From NCBI GenBank assembly GCA_001464165.1, contig LNEX01000412.1, positions 1 to 52,227 of the forward strand: 52,227 nt of DNA, written 5' to 3'. Both the position numbers and the translations under genes were made by a program. The stretch comes from a bacterium Ga0077546 (lineage in GTDB: Bacteria; Cyanobacteriota; Vampirovibrionia; Obscuribacterales; Obscuribacteraceae). Positions 8,051 to 15,761 of the stretch are shown one piece after another (position 1 is the stretch's first letter; every line of letters begins with the position of its first letter). The notes below the pieces were generated by a model, which worked only from the letters and a program-made list of their open reading frames with translations, did not search any database and was not told where the DNA came from.

Positions 8051-10363
8051 ATGAAACTTCGACGACAACGAGGGGCCACGCTAGGACTAGTAGCGGCGTG
8101 CGTATTCCTCGTGATTCTAGTGGGGGTCGGATTCTTCTTCCTCTCCAAAATAATTGGTGGCGGTAGAGAAGTCGCCAACGCTACTGACGCTGGTGTCTTG
8201 AATGTGGCCAAACAAGCAGCAAGAAGAGGTGCTGTTCCGCTGAACGGTGCACTAGTTGCTGAATTCGGCGCACTAACCGAGCCGCCAAACAGCAAAGTAG
8301 ACTTAGTCACCTACAACCGTCTTGTCGCCCAAGCTTTGATTGTCGGTAAGAATGCCGAGACCTTAGGTGCTACAGCCGTAGGCCACGCCAACCAGTTGAG
8401 ATCTGATGTTAGAACTATCGGTCTAGCTCTCAAGAATAATTTGGCAGCAGAGCCTAACTTCGCCTCAGACTTCACCAGTATTGCTAGCCAGAACAACACG
8501 AAAATGTGGGACGGCCCAGCAGTGAGCCTAGTCGGAGCCGTTAGCAGTGGTTACATGAAGGCCGGAAGTTCAACCAACGTCTACTTCTCCCCTGCCACTC
8601 TGGCAGCTTTAGGTGGATGGGCACCGCCTATGACTACGCAGAAATCAAAAACTGACCCTTCTGCCAGCTACCTAGCAGGTTACGTTCCATTTAACGTCAA
8701 CGGCAATGCCAATTTCTTGTACGGCGTACCTGTACTGCCATTGACCAAGCCACACTTGATCGACCATGGTCAGTTCGTCACCGCTGCCGTAGATGCTGAC
8801 ACTCCTCCAAACTCTTTCCGCACCAACTCAAGAGCCATTGAAGGCAAATCTGGCAGCATGGGTACTTCAGTTGCTTGCGCCATCGTCGGCGTTATCAACA
8901 AAGAATTCGCTGCTGTAATCCCAAGAGGATTCGTAAGAGTACTTAACGGTCCAGATGCAGAGACAACAAACGGTGTGCTTGCAACTCCTGTAAGCAACGG
9001 TGCCAACGACATCTTCAACAATGAATTGTTCTCACCTCCAGGCAACGGCGTATTCGCCGCTAATGCTGGTGCCACTGGCACCGGTGCCAACGGTGGTGCC
9101 GCTGTATTCTCAACCAACGCACCCGAATTGAGCGCCGCATACACTGCTTGGTCAGCTTATGTACCTACCATGGGCAAACACCCTAAAGGCAGTCCAATGC
9201 TTGATGGTGGTGGCAACCCAGTGCTAGATGGCTTGGGCAACCCTCGCGTCAATGACATCACGGCTGAAGCTTCTCCGAACTACGGTGCTGGCGACCCTTA
9301 CATCTGGGAAACCAACAACCTTGGTTCCTACTTGAAACCAGGCAGCCTCTGGGGTTCAGCTACTCACAACATCCGTTCCACAGATGGCACAAACCCTCAC
9401 GGACAATATGCCAGCTTCACTGATCTAGTTGCACTTGGTCAAAGCGGTGGCGCACAGAAACAGTGCACACACACAATGTACGACGACACACTACCTGCCA
9501 CAGACCCATGTGCTGGCAACATTGCCAACTGGATGGACAACTATGGCCGCGTACCGACCTACTCTGGTGGCACACAACCTGGTGGATTCACCAACGTCGA
9601 GTACATGAAAGCTGATCTGCTCGGCAAAATTGCCGGACGTAAAGGTGGTAAGTTCTGCGCCAACGTTGGTTTCGGCCTTCCTCCATCTGGCTTGAAAGCA
9701 TGGCCAGTAAGTGGCGGGACAGTACTTAAGTCTGGTACTGCCGGATCTGCCATCCCTTACACCGGTGGTGCTTCTAAAGTCAACTACCTCAAAGTTGACA
9801 CTACACTGACCTACCTCAACCAGTTGAACGCTGGTCCTGGAGTCACAGGAGGTGCATGCTCGACAAACGCCATCATCAACGAAATGACCAAGAGAATGCA
9901 GCAAGTTGACCCAGCGGTTACAACCGCCGACGTTACAGCCGCACTAGGTGACACTAGCTACCCACTCACACTAGCAGGAGCACCAACCGGAAGTGGCGCC
10001 AGCAAGTTGTACCTCTATGTTGATCCAGGCACCCACAAACCCAGAATGAACACTAGCTTGCCTTGGACAGACTCAGCAGTTGCTGCTGATGGACCTGCAC
10101 CAGCGGCAGGAACTGCCAACCAGTGCGACAGCACCTACCCATTGAACGGTTGGGCAGTCAACACCACCACCGGTAATGGCGCACCAATCGGAGATGGCCA
10201 ATATCACGAAGTCCCATTCACTTCAACGAACCCAGCCAGTGGTCCTAGTGTAGATGGTACAGACACCGCCCAATGGCACCCAGCCTCTGGTTTCAACAAT
10301 CTACTTGGTGAGTTGAAGTTCCAACAGACTGTCGAAGGAGCGACTTTCTGCAAACCTAACTAA
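8051..10363 (+). CDS. large Tad/TadG-like surface protein, probably highly expressed
   Basis: 770 residues. The basic start MKLRRQRGATLGLVAACVFL runs into a single ~22-residue membrane helix and then SKIIGGGREVANATDAGVLN, resembling the N-terminus of TadG-like pilus proteins (R-G-helix-N-A-x-D-A). The remaining ~720 residues are rich in Gly, Ala, Thr, Asn and Pro with scattered Cys, lack further membrane segments and match nothing I recognise; they look extracellular. Synonymous codons are strongly biased to C-ending forms (AAC, GGC/GGT, ACC), more than in neighbouring genes, and the gene has AGGAGG, a leader hairpin and a strong terminator, all pointing to high expression. It may be a major pilus-associated or surface-layer component. 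Confidence 0.65.
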   Translation: MKLRRQRGATLGLVAACVFLVILVGVGFFFLSKIIGGGREVANATDAGVLNVAKQAARRGAVPLNGALVAEFGALTEPPNSKVDLVTYNRLVAQALIVGKNAETLGATAVGHANQLRSDVRTIGLALKNNLAAEPNFASDFTSIASQNNTKMWDGPAVSLVGAVSSGYMKAGSSTNVYFSPATLAALGGWAPPMTTQKSKTDPSASYLAGYVPFNVNGNANFLYGVPVLPLTKPHLIDHGQFVTAAVDADTPPNSFRTNSRAIEGKSGSMGTSVACAIVGVINKEFAAVIPRGFVRVLNGPDAETTNGVLATPVSNGANDIFNNELFSPPGNGVFAANAGATGTGANGGAAVFSTNAPELSAAYTAWSAYVPTMGKHPKGSPMLDGGGNPVLDGLGNPRVNDITAEASPNYGAGDPYIWETNNLGSYLKPGSLWGSATHNIRSTDGTNPHGQYASFTDLVALGQSGGAQKQCTHTMYDDTLPATDPCAGNIANWMDNYGRVPTYSGGTQPGGFTNVEYMKADLLGKIAGRKGGKFCANVGFGLPPSGLKAWPVSGGTVLKSGTAGSAIPYTGGASKVNYLKVDTTLTYLNQLNAGPGVTGGACSTNAIINEMTKRMQQVDPAVTTADVTAALGDTSYPLTLAGAPTGSGASKLYLYVDPGTHKPRMNTSLPWTDSAVAADGPAPAAGTANQCDSTYPLNGWAVNTTTGNGAPIGDGQYHEVPFTSTNPASGPSVDGTDTAQWHPASGFNNLLGELKFQQTVEGATFCKPN

Positions 10364-10398
10364 CAGCTGCTCAGCAGAACAAAAAACAATGCACGAAG

Positions 10399-10434
10399 AA
10401 ACGGCCACCTCTATAATTAAGGAGGTGGCCGTTT
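10399..10434 (+). terminator. rho-independent-type terminator
   Basis: A perfect 13-bp stem (AAACGGCCACCTC, 10399-10411, with GAGGTGGCCGTTT, 10422-10434) around a 10-nt loop, 36 nt after the stop of the Tad-like gene. The stem is GC-rich in the middle and ends in TTT; the following T-run is short, so termination may be moderate or the stem may stabilise the 3' end. Confidence 0.75.
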
Positions 10435-10492
10435 CATATCTTGAGAAGCATGGCATTAAAGATGTAAGTTTCGTTTCAAAGGGGGAATTCCA

Positions 10493-10990
10493 GTGTTTCA
10501 CAGCTCTTTAGCCAAAGGGCGTTCCAACGCACCAGTTGCCATTTGTACAGGGGCATTGCTTTTTCTCTCGTTTAATAGTGCAGTTAAGGCTCAAGCACCG
10601 CAGCAAGGGCAACAAAATTCTAATACCACTGAACTTGTGGCAGCGGCACCAGATCGACTAAAAGAAAAAGTGCAGCTACCAAACGTTCCCGAATATACGG
10701 GCAAAGCGAAATATCTTCATGGCCTAGTCTACAATAAGATAAATAATACAAAACAAGGCCCTGCCTACGTAATGTGCTTTAACGCCCAAGAAACAATCCC
10801 TCAAGTTCGGGACTGGTGGCTTAACAGCATGCGTCAGTATCGCTGGAATATTACATACACTTCAAAAGATGTAGTGCAGGGAAACGACAAAGACGGCAGC
10901 AACTGTATTATTCAGATTGGACCACCGGTATCTGGCGTTTCCAAAGACGATAAATCAAGTTTTGAAATTAGATTTCAAGCGGCAAAGTAG
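10493..10990 (+). CDS. small secreted protein of unknown function
   Basis: 165 residues from GTG 10493, supported by AAAGGGGGAA about 5-8 nt upstream. The N-terminus has a signal peptide: basic start, hydrophobic core (VAICTGALLFLSF) and a plausible signal peptidase I site after AVKA. The mature part contains two Cys and a compact alpha/beta-looking region (YVMCFNAQETIPQVRDWW ... IIQIGPP). No family recognised. It is flanked by terminators on both sides and is probably a monocistronic unit. Confidence 0.7.
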   Translation: MFHSSLAKGRSNAPVAICTGALLFLSFNSAVKAQAPQQGQQNSNTTELVAAAPDRLKEKVQLPNVPEYTGKAKYLHGLVYNKINNTKQGPAYVMCFNAQETIPQVRDWWLNSMRQYRWNITYTSKDVVQGNDKDGSNCIIQIGPPVSGVSKDDKSSFEIRFQAAK

Positions 10991-11005
10991 ATTATGAGTC
11001 TAAGC

Positions 11006-11043
11006 AAAAAAGTTATCGGCCATTATCTGCTGATAACTTTTTT
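11006..11043 (+). terminator. rho-independent terminator after the secreted protein gene
   Basis: AAAAAAGTTATC (11006-11017) pairs with GATAACTTTTTT (11032-11043) around a 14-nt loop, ending in a run of six T, 15 nt after the stop codon at 10990. The A-run on the left arm means it could work in both directions. Confidence 0.8.
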
Positions 11044-11214
11044 ATTGACCATTAGGGGCAAGCCAAGAGAAAAATACCAGGAAAAACCCTGTAGTTTACT
11101 CGGTGCCATTGCAGCTAAGCTGTCTATTAACTCGCCGCCGTATCTCGCGAATACCGAGAAAGATTAACCACTTGCACGGCGGCAACCTTTAAGAACGACA
11201 GCTGACAGCCGTAG

Positions 11215-11970
11215 CTAGTCTTCAACAAAAGCCACAACTCGAGCAGGTGCTGCACTAGCACCAACTATTTTTAGTGGAAAGAAAGCAACTTTGAAACCAA
11301 AGGGTGGCAATGCCTGAAGTTTGGCAAGCTGCTGCACAACATAGACACGATACTGGCGAATAGCGTAGTGGGCATCCCAGATCCAAGCATGAAAAGGCCG
11401 ATCAAAGCCCATAGCATCGGTACCACCCACCAGTGCTCCGCTCTCAGCTAGAAATGTAGCTGAATCGGCTGTTAAGCCGGGATAGTTATAACGTATGGGC
11501 GAGGTCAAGGGCATCAAGTCGTGGTCTGTACGCAGAAGCACAGCGTCACCCTCTTTTATGGTGTAGTTAATGCGTGCCAGTGCCTCTTTAAGATGCTCCC
11601 TGGTGATTGCCGCTCCAGTTCCCTTTAAGGCCGTTAAATCGAGCACAACACCGTTTAAATAAAGCTCTTCAAGAGGAATCTGATCCACAGTCAAAGCCTT
11701 CTCGCCTCCGCTTGTGCTGCCGTAATGCCACGGTGCATCAACATGAGTACCAAGGTGAGTGCTAATACTGATATTTTCTTCGGCCCAGCCCTCCCCTTCA
11801 GGCAAATCATCGGGACAACAGCCAAAAAGCTGCGACATTATTTGAGCACCATGAGCATGACCGACATATTCAATTTGTGGACAAATAATGCGATAGAGCG
11901 GCTTGAGTAGATCAGGAAATTCGCTGATATCGATTTGCTCGAGGGGACGGGTGAGATCAACTAGTTTCAT
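11215..11970 (-). CDS. cyclase / kynurenine formamidase-family metal hydrolase
   Basis: 251 residues. MKLVDLTRPLEQ at the start and STHLGTHVDAPWHYG (about residues 90-104) are hallmarks of the cyclase family (PF04199), whose His/Asp residues in HxGTHxDxPxH bind a divalent metal. The C-terminal part with KVAFFPLKIVGASAAPARVV matches the family end. Members hydrolyse N-formylkynurenine or other amides and lactones. It is not the closest KynB match in the window (see 40134-40808) and has a longer insert after the N-terminus, so the substrate may differ. ATG preceded by TGAGG. It stands alone, divergent from the sigma factor gene. Confidence 0.8.
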   Translation of the reverse strand: MKLVDLTRPLEQIDISEFPDLLKPLYRIICPQIEYVGHAHGAQIMSQLFGCCPDDLPEGEGWAEENISISTHLGTHVDAPWHYGSTSGGEKALTVDQIPLEELYLNGVVLDLTALKGTGAAITREHLKEALARINYTIKEGDAVLLRTDHDLMPLTSPIRYNYPGLTADSATFLAESGALVGGTDAMGFDRPFHAWIWDAHYAIRQYRVYVVQQLAKLQALPPFGFKVAFFPLKIVGASAAPARVVAFVED

Positions 11971-12164
11971 GGTGCCTCAAATAGAAAGAGAGAAAGAAAA
12001 TAGGTAAGTAAGAGCGGCGAAGATTAAGAGAAGCTTATCCAAATAGAACGGTCTATTTGAAGCTGCTTGAATAGAGATCATAGTGCACTCAACACTATAG
12101 CGAAATACCTACACTCACAGCGGTCGCCAATGCCCAGCCCCGCTCCTTGAAACAAGGTGATGAC

Positions 12165-13109
12165 ATGCAATCTCTAACTAAAGCCAAACATTCTAAAACC
12201 CGACAAACCTTTGATCAGTTTCAGATTCTTGATAGTGATGAAGCACTTGAGAAAACTGAATTTATCAACACGGCCATCGACAATAATTGCGATGAGGCTC
12301 TATCAGCCTATCTTAAAGATATGGGCCGCTATCCACTGCTCAACAAAGACGAAGAGCAGTTGTTAGGAAAGCAAGCTCAGCAAGGCAGCGAGCTGGCCAA
12401 GCGCCGCCTGGCCCAAGCCAATTTACGACTTGTGGTGAGCATCGCCAAACGTTTTGTTGGTCGCGGCCTTTCACTTGGCGATTTGATCCAAGAAGGCAAT
12501 CTGGGCTTGCTCAAAGCGGTTGATAAATTCGACCCAGAACGCGGTTTCCGATTTTCAACTTATGCCACTTGGTGGATTAGACAAGGCTGCTCTCGAGCCG
12601 TTCAAGACAAAGGTCACACCATTCGCATTCCTGTGCACATGACCGAAACTGTGCAGAAAATCCACCAGGCTGCTCATCAGTTTTTCGTCAGAGAAGGCCG
12701 TCGTGCTGGTTCTAACGAACTAGCTAAAGAACTAGGCCTAAGCGAAGGCAAAATCAAATCACTACTGCAGTCAATTCAAGAACCAATTTCGCTTGATGCC
12801 ACCACTTCAGAAGAAGGAGATCCACTAATAGATCAGCTTGCTGACCTAGATCACCTCGCTACTGAAGAAGAAGCAATCATAAAACTCTGCAAACAAGATG
12901 TTGAAAGTCTTGTGGCTAAACTAAGTGCTAATGAGGCTAATGTTATTCGCTTACGCTACGGCCTTGATACCGGAGTGCCACTAACCGCAGCGAAAGTAGC
13001 CACGGTTTTAGGTTTCAGTGATGACCGCGTTCGACAATTAGAAAACCGCGCCTTGCTGAAGTTGCGCAACATGGATAGCACAGGCAGCCTGCGCGATTAT
13101 CTCAAATAG
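12165..13109 (+). CDS. sigma-70 family RNA polymerase sigma factor (group 2-like)
   Basis: 314 residues from ATG 12165 with AAGGTG 5 nt upstream. Region 1.2 is [21 protein letters not shown]; region 2 contains [39 protein letters not shown] and [12 protein letters not shown] (core binding and -10 recognition); region 3 follows TIRIPVHM; region 4 is NVIRLRYGL ... [16 protein letters not shown], a helix-turn-helix for -35 recognition. The long region 1.1/non-conserved insert of primary sigma factors is absent, so this looks like a group-2 alternative factor, a class expanded in cyanobacteria. Monocistronic, with a strong terminator 15 nt downstream. Confidence 0.88.
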   Translation: MQSLTKAKHSKTRQTFDQFQILDSDEALEKTEFINTAIDNNCDEALSAYLKDMGRYPLLNKDEEQLLGKQAQQGSELAKRRLAQANLRLVVSIAKRFVGRGLSLGDLIQEGNLGLLKAVDKFDPERGFRFSTYATWWIRQGCSRAVQDKGHTIRIPVHMTETVQKIHQAAHQFFVREGRRAGSNELAKELGLSEGKIKSLLQSIQEPISLDATTSEEGDPLIDQLADLDHLATEEEAIIKLCKQDVESLVAKLSANEANVIRLRYGLDTGVPLTAAKVATVLGFSDDRVRQLENRALLKLRNMDSTGSLRDYLK

Positions 13110-13123
13110 AAAGTCTCAAATAG

Positions 13124-13163
13124 AAAAAGCCTCGCTATCTTTATTTCGATAGCGAGGCTTTTT
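13124..13163. terminator. bidirectional terminator between sigma factor and respiratory operon
   Basis: A perfect 16-bp stem including the A/T runs: AAAAAGCCTCGCTATC (13124-13139) with GATAGCGAGGCTTTTT (13148-13163), 8-nt loop. It ends in TTTTT on the plus strand and, because of the AAAAA on the left arm, also on the minus strand. It therefore can terminate both the sigma factor transcript and the long minus-strand respiratory operon whose last gene ends at 13185. Confidence 0.88.
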
Positions 13164-13184
13164 AAATTTCTCAAGTGCTGCTAG

Positions 13185-13307
13185 TTAGAACTCAGCAACC
13201 AAGCCAAAGGAAGCAATCAAGAGAATAAACACAAAATAGAGAATGAAGAACCAAGCCCATCTATAAATGATGTCGACTTCGGTCAATTTTTTTGCTTTCT
13301 CGGCCAT
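13185..13307 (-). CDS. 40-residue single-span membrane peptide, last gene of respiratory operon
   Basis: ATG at 13307 with TAGGAGA about 9 nt upstream, stop at 13185. The product begins MAEKAKKLTEVDIIYRWAW and continues as one hydrophobic helix (FFILYFVFILLIASFGLV), so a short Lys-rich cytoplasmic head plus one membrane span. It lies 38 nt after the MvhD-like gene and just before the terminator. Tiny single-span subunits are common in bc1/b6f and cbb3 complexes, so an accessory subunit is likely; this is inference from position and topology. It is shorter than usual gene-calling cut-offs. Confidence 0.75.
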   Translation of the reverse strand: MAEKAKKLTEVDIIYRWAWFFILYFVFILLIASFGLVAEF

Positions 13308-13344
13308 GTCAGTGATCTCCTACAATTTCAATTTTTTTCAATAA

Positions 13345-13767
13345 CTACTTAGCAGCCGGCTTAGCAGCAGCAGGTGGCGGTGTTGGCAAATTCCGCACAA
13401 AGGCGACAAACTCTTTGGCCTCGCTCAAGAAGCGATCTTTTTGGGGACGAGATAACCACAAGGCCAATACTCTTTGACGGTCTACCGTTTTCTTCAAACC
13501 AGGAGGACGCTGACCAAGCAAACGCTCACGAATCATGCGATTGCCTTCGCGATAATAGCAATCGCCAATCTGGCAGCCAGTCACGATAACCCCAGCAGCT
13601 CCAGCTTTCATTGCCGCTTCGATCATTAGAGGTTGAATCATGCCACTGCAAGGAAGCTTGACCACATGCAGACCTTCTACTTCTTTGACTTCGCCTTTGT
13701 CATTACAAACAGAATTAAGATCGCAGGCGCGTTCGCAGATCAGAGTAATTACCTTTTGTTCGGACAT
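13345..13767 (-). CDS. MvhD/FlpD-type iron-sulfur (hydrogenase delta subunit-like) protein
   Basis: 140 residues. LICERACDLNSVC, VKLPCSGMI and VTGCQIGDCYYREGN correspond to the conserved Cys blocks of the MvhD/FlpD family (PF02662), small proteins binding a [2Fe-2S] cluster that pass electrons between a partner (hydrogenase, formate dehydrogenase) and heterodisulfide reductase HdrA. No HdrA or hydrogenase gene is nearby; instead it follows, by 34 nt, the cytochrome b with two [4Fe-4S] clusters. It ends with an Ala/Pro/Lys tail. Likely an electron-carrying cytoplasmic subunit bound to that ferredoxin tail; the electron donor is unknown. Confidence 0.78.
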   Translation of the reverse strand: MSEQKVITLICERACDLNSVCNDKGEVKEVEGLHVVKLPCSGMIQPLMIEAAMKAGAAGVIVTGCQIGDCYYREGNRMIRERLLGQRPPGLKKTVDRQRVLALWLSRPQKDRFLSEAKEFVAFVRNLPTPPPAAAKPAAK

Positions 13768-13801
13768 TTTCTTAGACTACCCTTTTTTGGAAACTAGTTG
13801 A

Positions 13802-14965
13802 TTAGTTAGGTTTCGCTTCAGCCATAGCTCTGATCTGAGCCGTAACATCAGTATCAAGTAAGTTTGGCAGGTCAATCGCATCAAAAGCACACGCTCCGAC
13901 ACAAACTCCGCAGCCCGAACAACGATAAGGCTTCACTGTAGCAAGCAACTTAAAGCGTGAACCAGCAGGAGCCGGCACCATTTCAATTGCTTGATACGGA
14001 CAATCTTTAGAACAAAGTGAGCAACCTGTACATTTGCTCAAGACCACTTCAGCTGCTTCAATCGGATTAGCGGCTTTGTAGAGACTTGGTAGCGGTACCA
14101 AACACAAACCAACAGTAGCGCCAACCATCAAGACCCAGTAAGTGGTGAGGTCAACTTTCGCCATCAACCAATAGGGGAAGAGGAAGAACCAGTCTATGTC
14201 AAAACTAGTCGGTGCGCTATTGATGTCAGCCATCTTGCCGCTAGTGATCGGATAAGCAAAAACAACCACAAGCAGAATAGCCATCAACATGTAGTTAATC
14301 GCAGGAGGCGGAGTAATCACCGGCCTAGTCATGCGTACATAGTGAACCCACAAGCCAAACAAAAGAGTGAACGAAAGTCCGATGTGAATAAAGAGGAAGT
14401 TTGACAGAGTGAGGTTGGTGATTGCGCTACCGTTCAAGAACCAAGCTTTAAGACCAGGACCAATAAATGGTAAGGCGTCAAAAGCACTGACGGTAATACG
14501 AGTTAGCACTAAAGAGCGCTCATCCCAAACCAGATAATAACCAGTTTGACCAATGAAGAGCACCATCAAGAGTAAGACAATTCCTGATACCCACTGAGTC
14601 CAACGGTACTGGCGATAACGATCAGTGACCCATACACGCAGGGCATGCAAGGCGATCGTGATTACCATAGCATCACCGGCGTAGCGGTGAATTCCTCGAA
14701 TAACTGCTCCCATCGGAAGCTTGTCAGTGATGTAATCAACTGATGTCCAGGCGTTCACCAGGTTGGCTGAAAAATAGGCGTTATCGATGGTTGGAATGTA
14801 ATAGGCAAAAAGCAAAAGCCCTGAAAGGAAAAGAACCCACAGGTAGAACTGAGGAAGCGCACCGTGATAATAGAAGGGATTGTACCTATTGCTGATGACA
14901 GCATTGGTACCCTTTTCAATTGCGAGCGTTAGGTCAGTTAGGCCTTTCGGTATCGACGTGTACAT
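13802..14965 (-). CDS. cytochrome b with C-terminal 2[4Fe-4S] ferredoxin domain
   Basis: 387 residues. Cytochrome b core with about six membrane helices. Both heme pairs are present: H93/H107 in helix B (HRYAGDAMVITIALH) and H194/H208 in helix D (HIGLSFTLLFGLWVH), each H-x13-H. A degenerate PEWY-like site reads DWFFL (about 258-262). After the last helix a ferredoxin domain carries CTGCSLCSKDCP (C312-C322) and CSGCGVCVGAC (C349-C359), two [4Fe-4S] clusters. By normal cytochrome b topology this tail is cytoplasmic, next to heme bH. It sits between two small membrane protein genes and the MvhD-like gene in the respiratory operon. Probable role: quinone-reactive b subunit with cytoplasmic Fe-S electron input or output. 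Confidence 0.85.
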   Translation of the reverse strand: MYTSIPKGLTDLTLAIEKGTNAVISNRYNPFYYHGALPQFYLWVLFLSGLLLFAYYIPTIDNAYFSANLVNAWTSVDYITDKLPMGAVIRGIHRYAGDAMVITIALHALRVWVTDRYRQYRWTQWVSGIVLLLMVLFIGQTGYYLVWDERSLVLTRITVSAFDALPFIGPGLKAWFLNGSAITNLTLSNFLFIHIGLSFTLLFGLWVHYVRMTRPVITPPPAINYMLMAILLVVVFAYPITSGKMADINSAPTSFDIDWFFLFPYWLMAKVDLTTYWVLMVGATVGLCLVPLPSLYKAANPIEAAEVVLSKCTGCSLCSKDCPYQAIEMVPAPAGSRFKLLATVKPYRCSGCGVCVGACAFDAIDLPNLLDTDVTAQIRAMAEAKPN

Positions 14966-14984
14966 GATTCAGAACTCCCAGTAC

Positions 14985-15338
14985 TTATTTCTTGACAGGC
15001 AAAACAGTCTTTTCTTCAGCTTCTTCACGGCCAATTGCGGCGATGCCTATGGCTGCAGCGATCATTGCCAAGCCCATAACTAACGAGTAAGCGTAGTCTC
15101 CGAAACGCGACTCAGCTCCAGCTTTCTTCAAATATTCAGACCAGCCTGTCGAAAGACTAGCAACTTGATCATAACTGGGCAGCGGTAAACCAAGATTCTC
15201 GTTAACCCAACGCAGCCATAAAGGCCATGCGTCTGGGGCGCCAGTCATACCAAGTTCAGCCCATGGCATTAAACCAGTTAGAGCTAAGCAGGCGACAGCT
15301 CCTACAACTACCAAAACAATGTCAATTGTTTTACCCAC
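14985..15338 (-). CDS. small two-span membrane protein of the respiratory operon
   Basis: 117 residues from GTG 15338 with GGAGA about 10 nt upstream. One helix near the N-terminus (IVLVVVGAVACLALTGL), a ~60-residue loop rich in Trp and Pro (PWAELGM, WPLWLRWVNENLGLPLP) and a second helix (YSLVMGLAMIAAAIGIAAIG) followed by a charged tail. No heme motif or known family. It is tightly packed between the 138-residue membrane protein gene (2 nt) and the cytochrome b-ferredoxin gene (19 nt), so it is probably an accessory subunit or assembly factor of the same complex. Confidence 0.7.
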   Translation of the reverse strand: MGKTIDIVLVVVGAVACLALTGLMPWAELGMTGAPDAWPLWLRWVNENLGLPLPSYDQVASLSTGWSEYLKKAGAESRFGDYAYSLVMGLAMIAAAIGIAAIGREEAEEKTVLPVKK

Positions 15339-15340
15339 GA

Positions 15341-15757
15341 CTAGTTATCTCCATTCTTTTCATCAGTATCAACTGAGTCACTAACTGGTCTACTCAAACG
15401 ATCATAGATAACGTCGAAGAGCGGAATCTTGCGAGTGCGATTGTCCTTTGATTTCTCTTCAGCATAGATGAAGAAGGCTTGCACCCCAATCAGAGCCACA
15501 GTAAGTAGACTTCCCACCAGCAAATAAACTATAGCTGAAAGCGATAGTCCTAATTGTATTTGTCTGGTTCCTTCAAAGAACCAAGAAAGCGCCACAACTG
15601 AAAAAACAAAGGCGAAGAACTTGTAGACGAACTTGATCTTGAGCCTTCTGTTTATAGAAGTCATAGCGCCGCTAGTGCCTTTTTCAGGCGTAGCATTGAG
15701 GTTATTCAAATTGCTATTTAGACTAGCGGCGTTCACTTTTTTGTTCTTCTTAATCAC
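15341..15757 (-). CDS. small two-span membrane protein of the respiratory operon
   Basis: 138 residues (GTG 15757; start uncertain, no good Shine-Dalgarno). A ~40-residue polar Asn/Lys-rich head is followed by two helices (FFAFVFSVVALSWFFEG and IVYLLVGSLLTVALIGVQAFF) and a ~40-residue charged cytoplasmic tail. No known domain. It begins 4 nt after the large cytochrome b stop and ends 2 nt before the next gene, so it is translated with them. Probably a complex-specific accessory subunit; no equivalent in canonical bc1 is recognised. Confidence 0.65.
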   Translation of the reverse strand: MIKKNKKVNAASLNSNLNNLNATPEKGTSGAMTSINRRLKIKFVYKFFAFVFSVVALSWFFEGTRQIQLGLSLSAIVYLLVGSLLTVALIGVQAFFIYAEEKSKDNRTRKIPLFDVIYDRLSRPVSDSVDTDEKNGDN

Positions 15758-15761
15758 TTAA

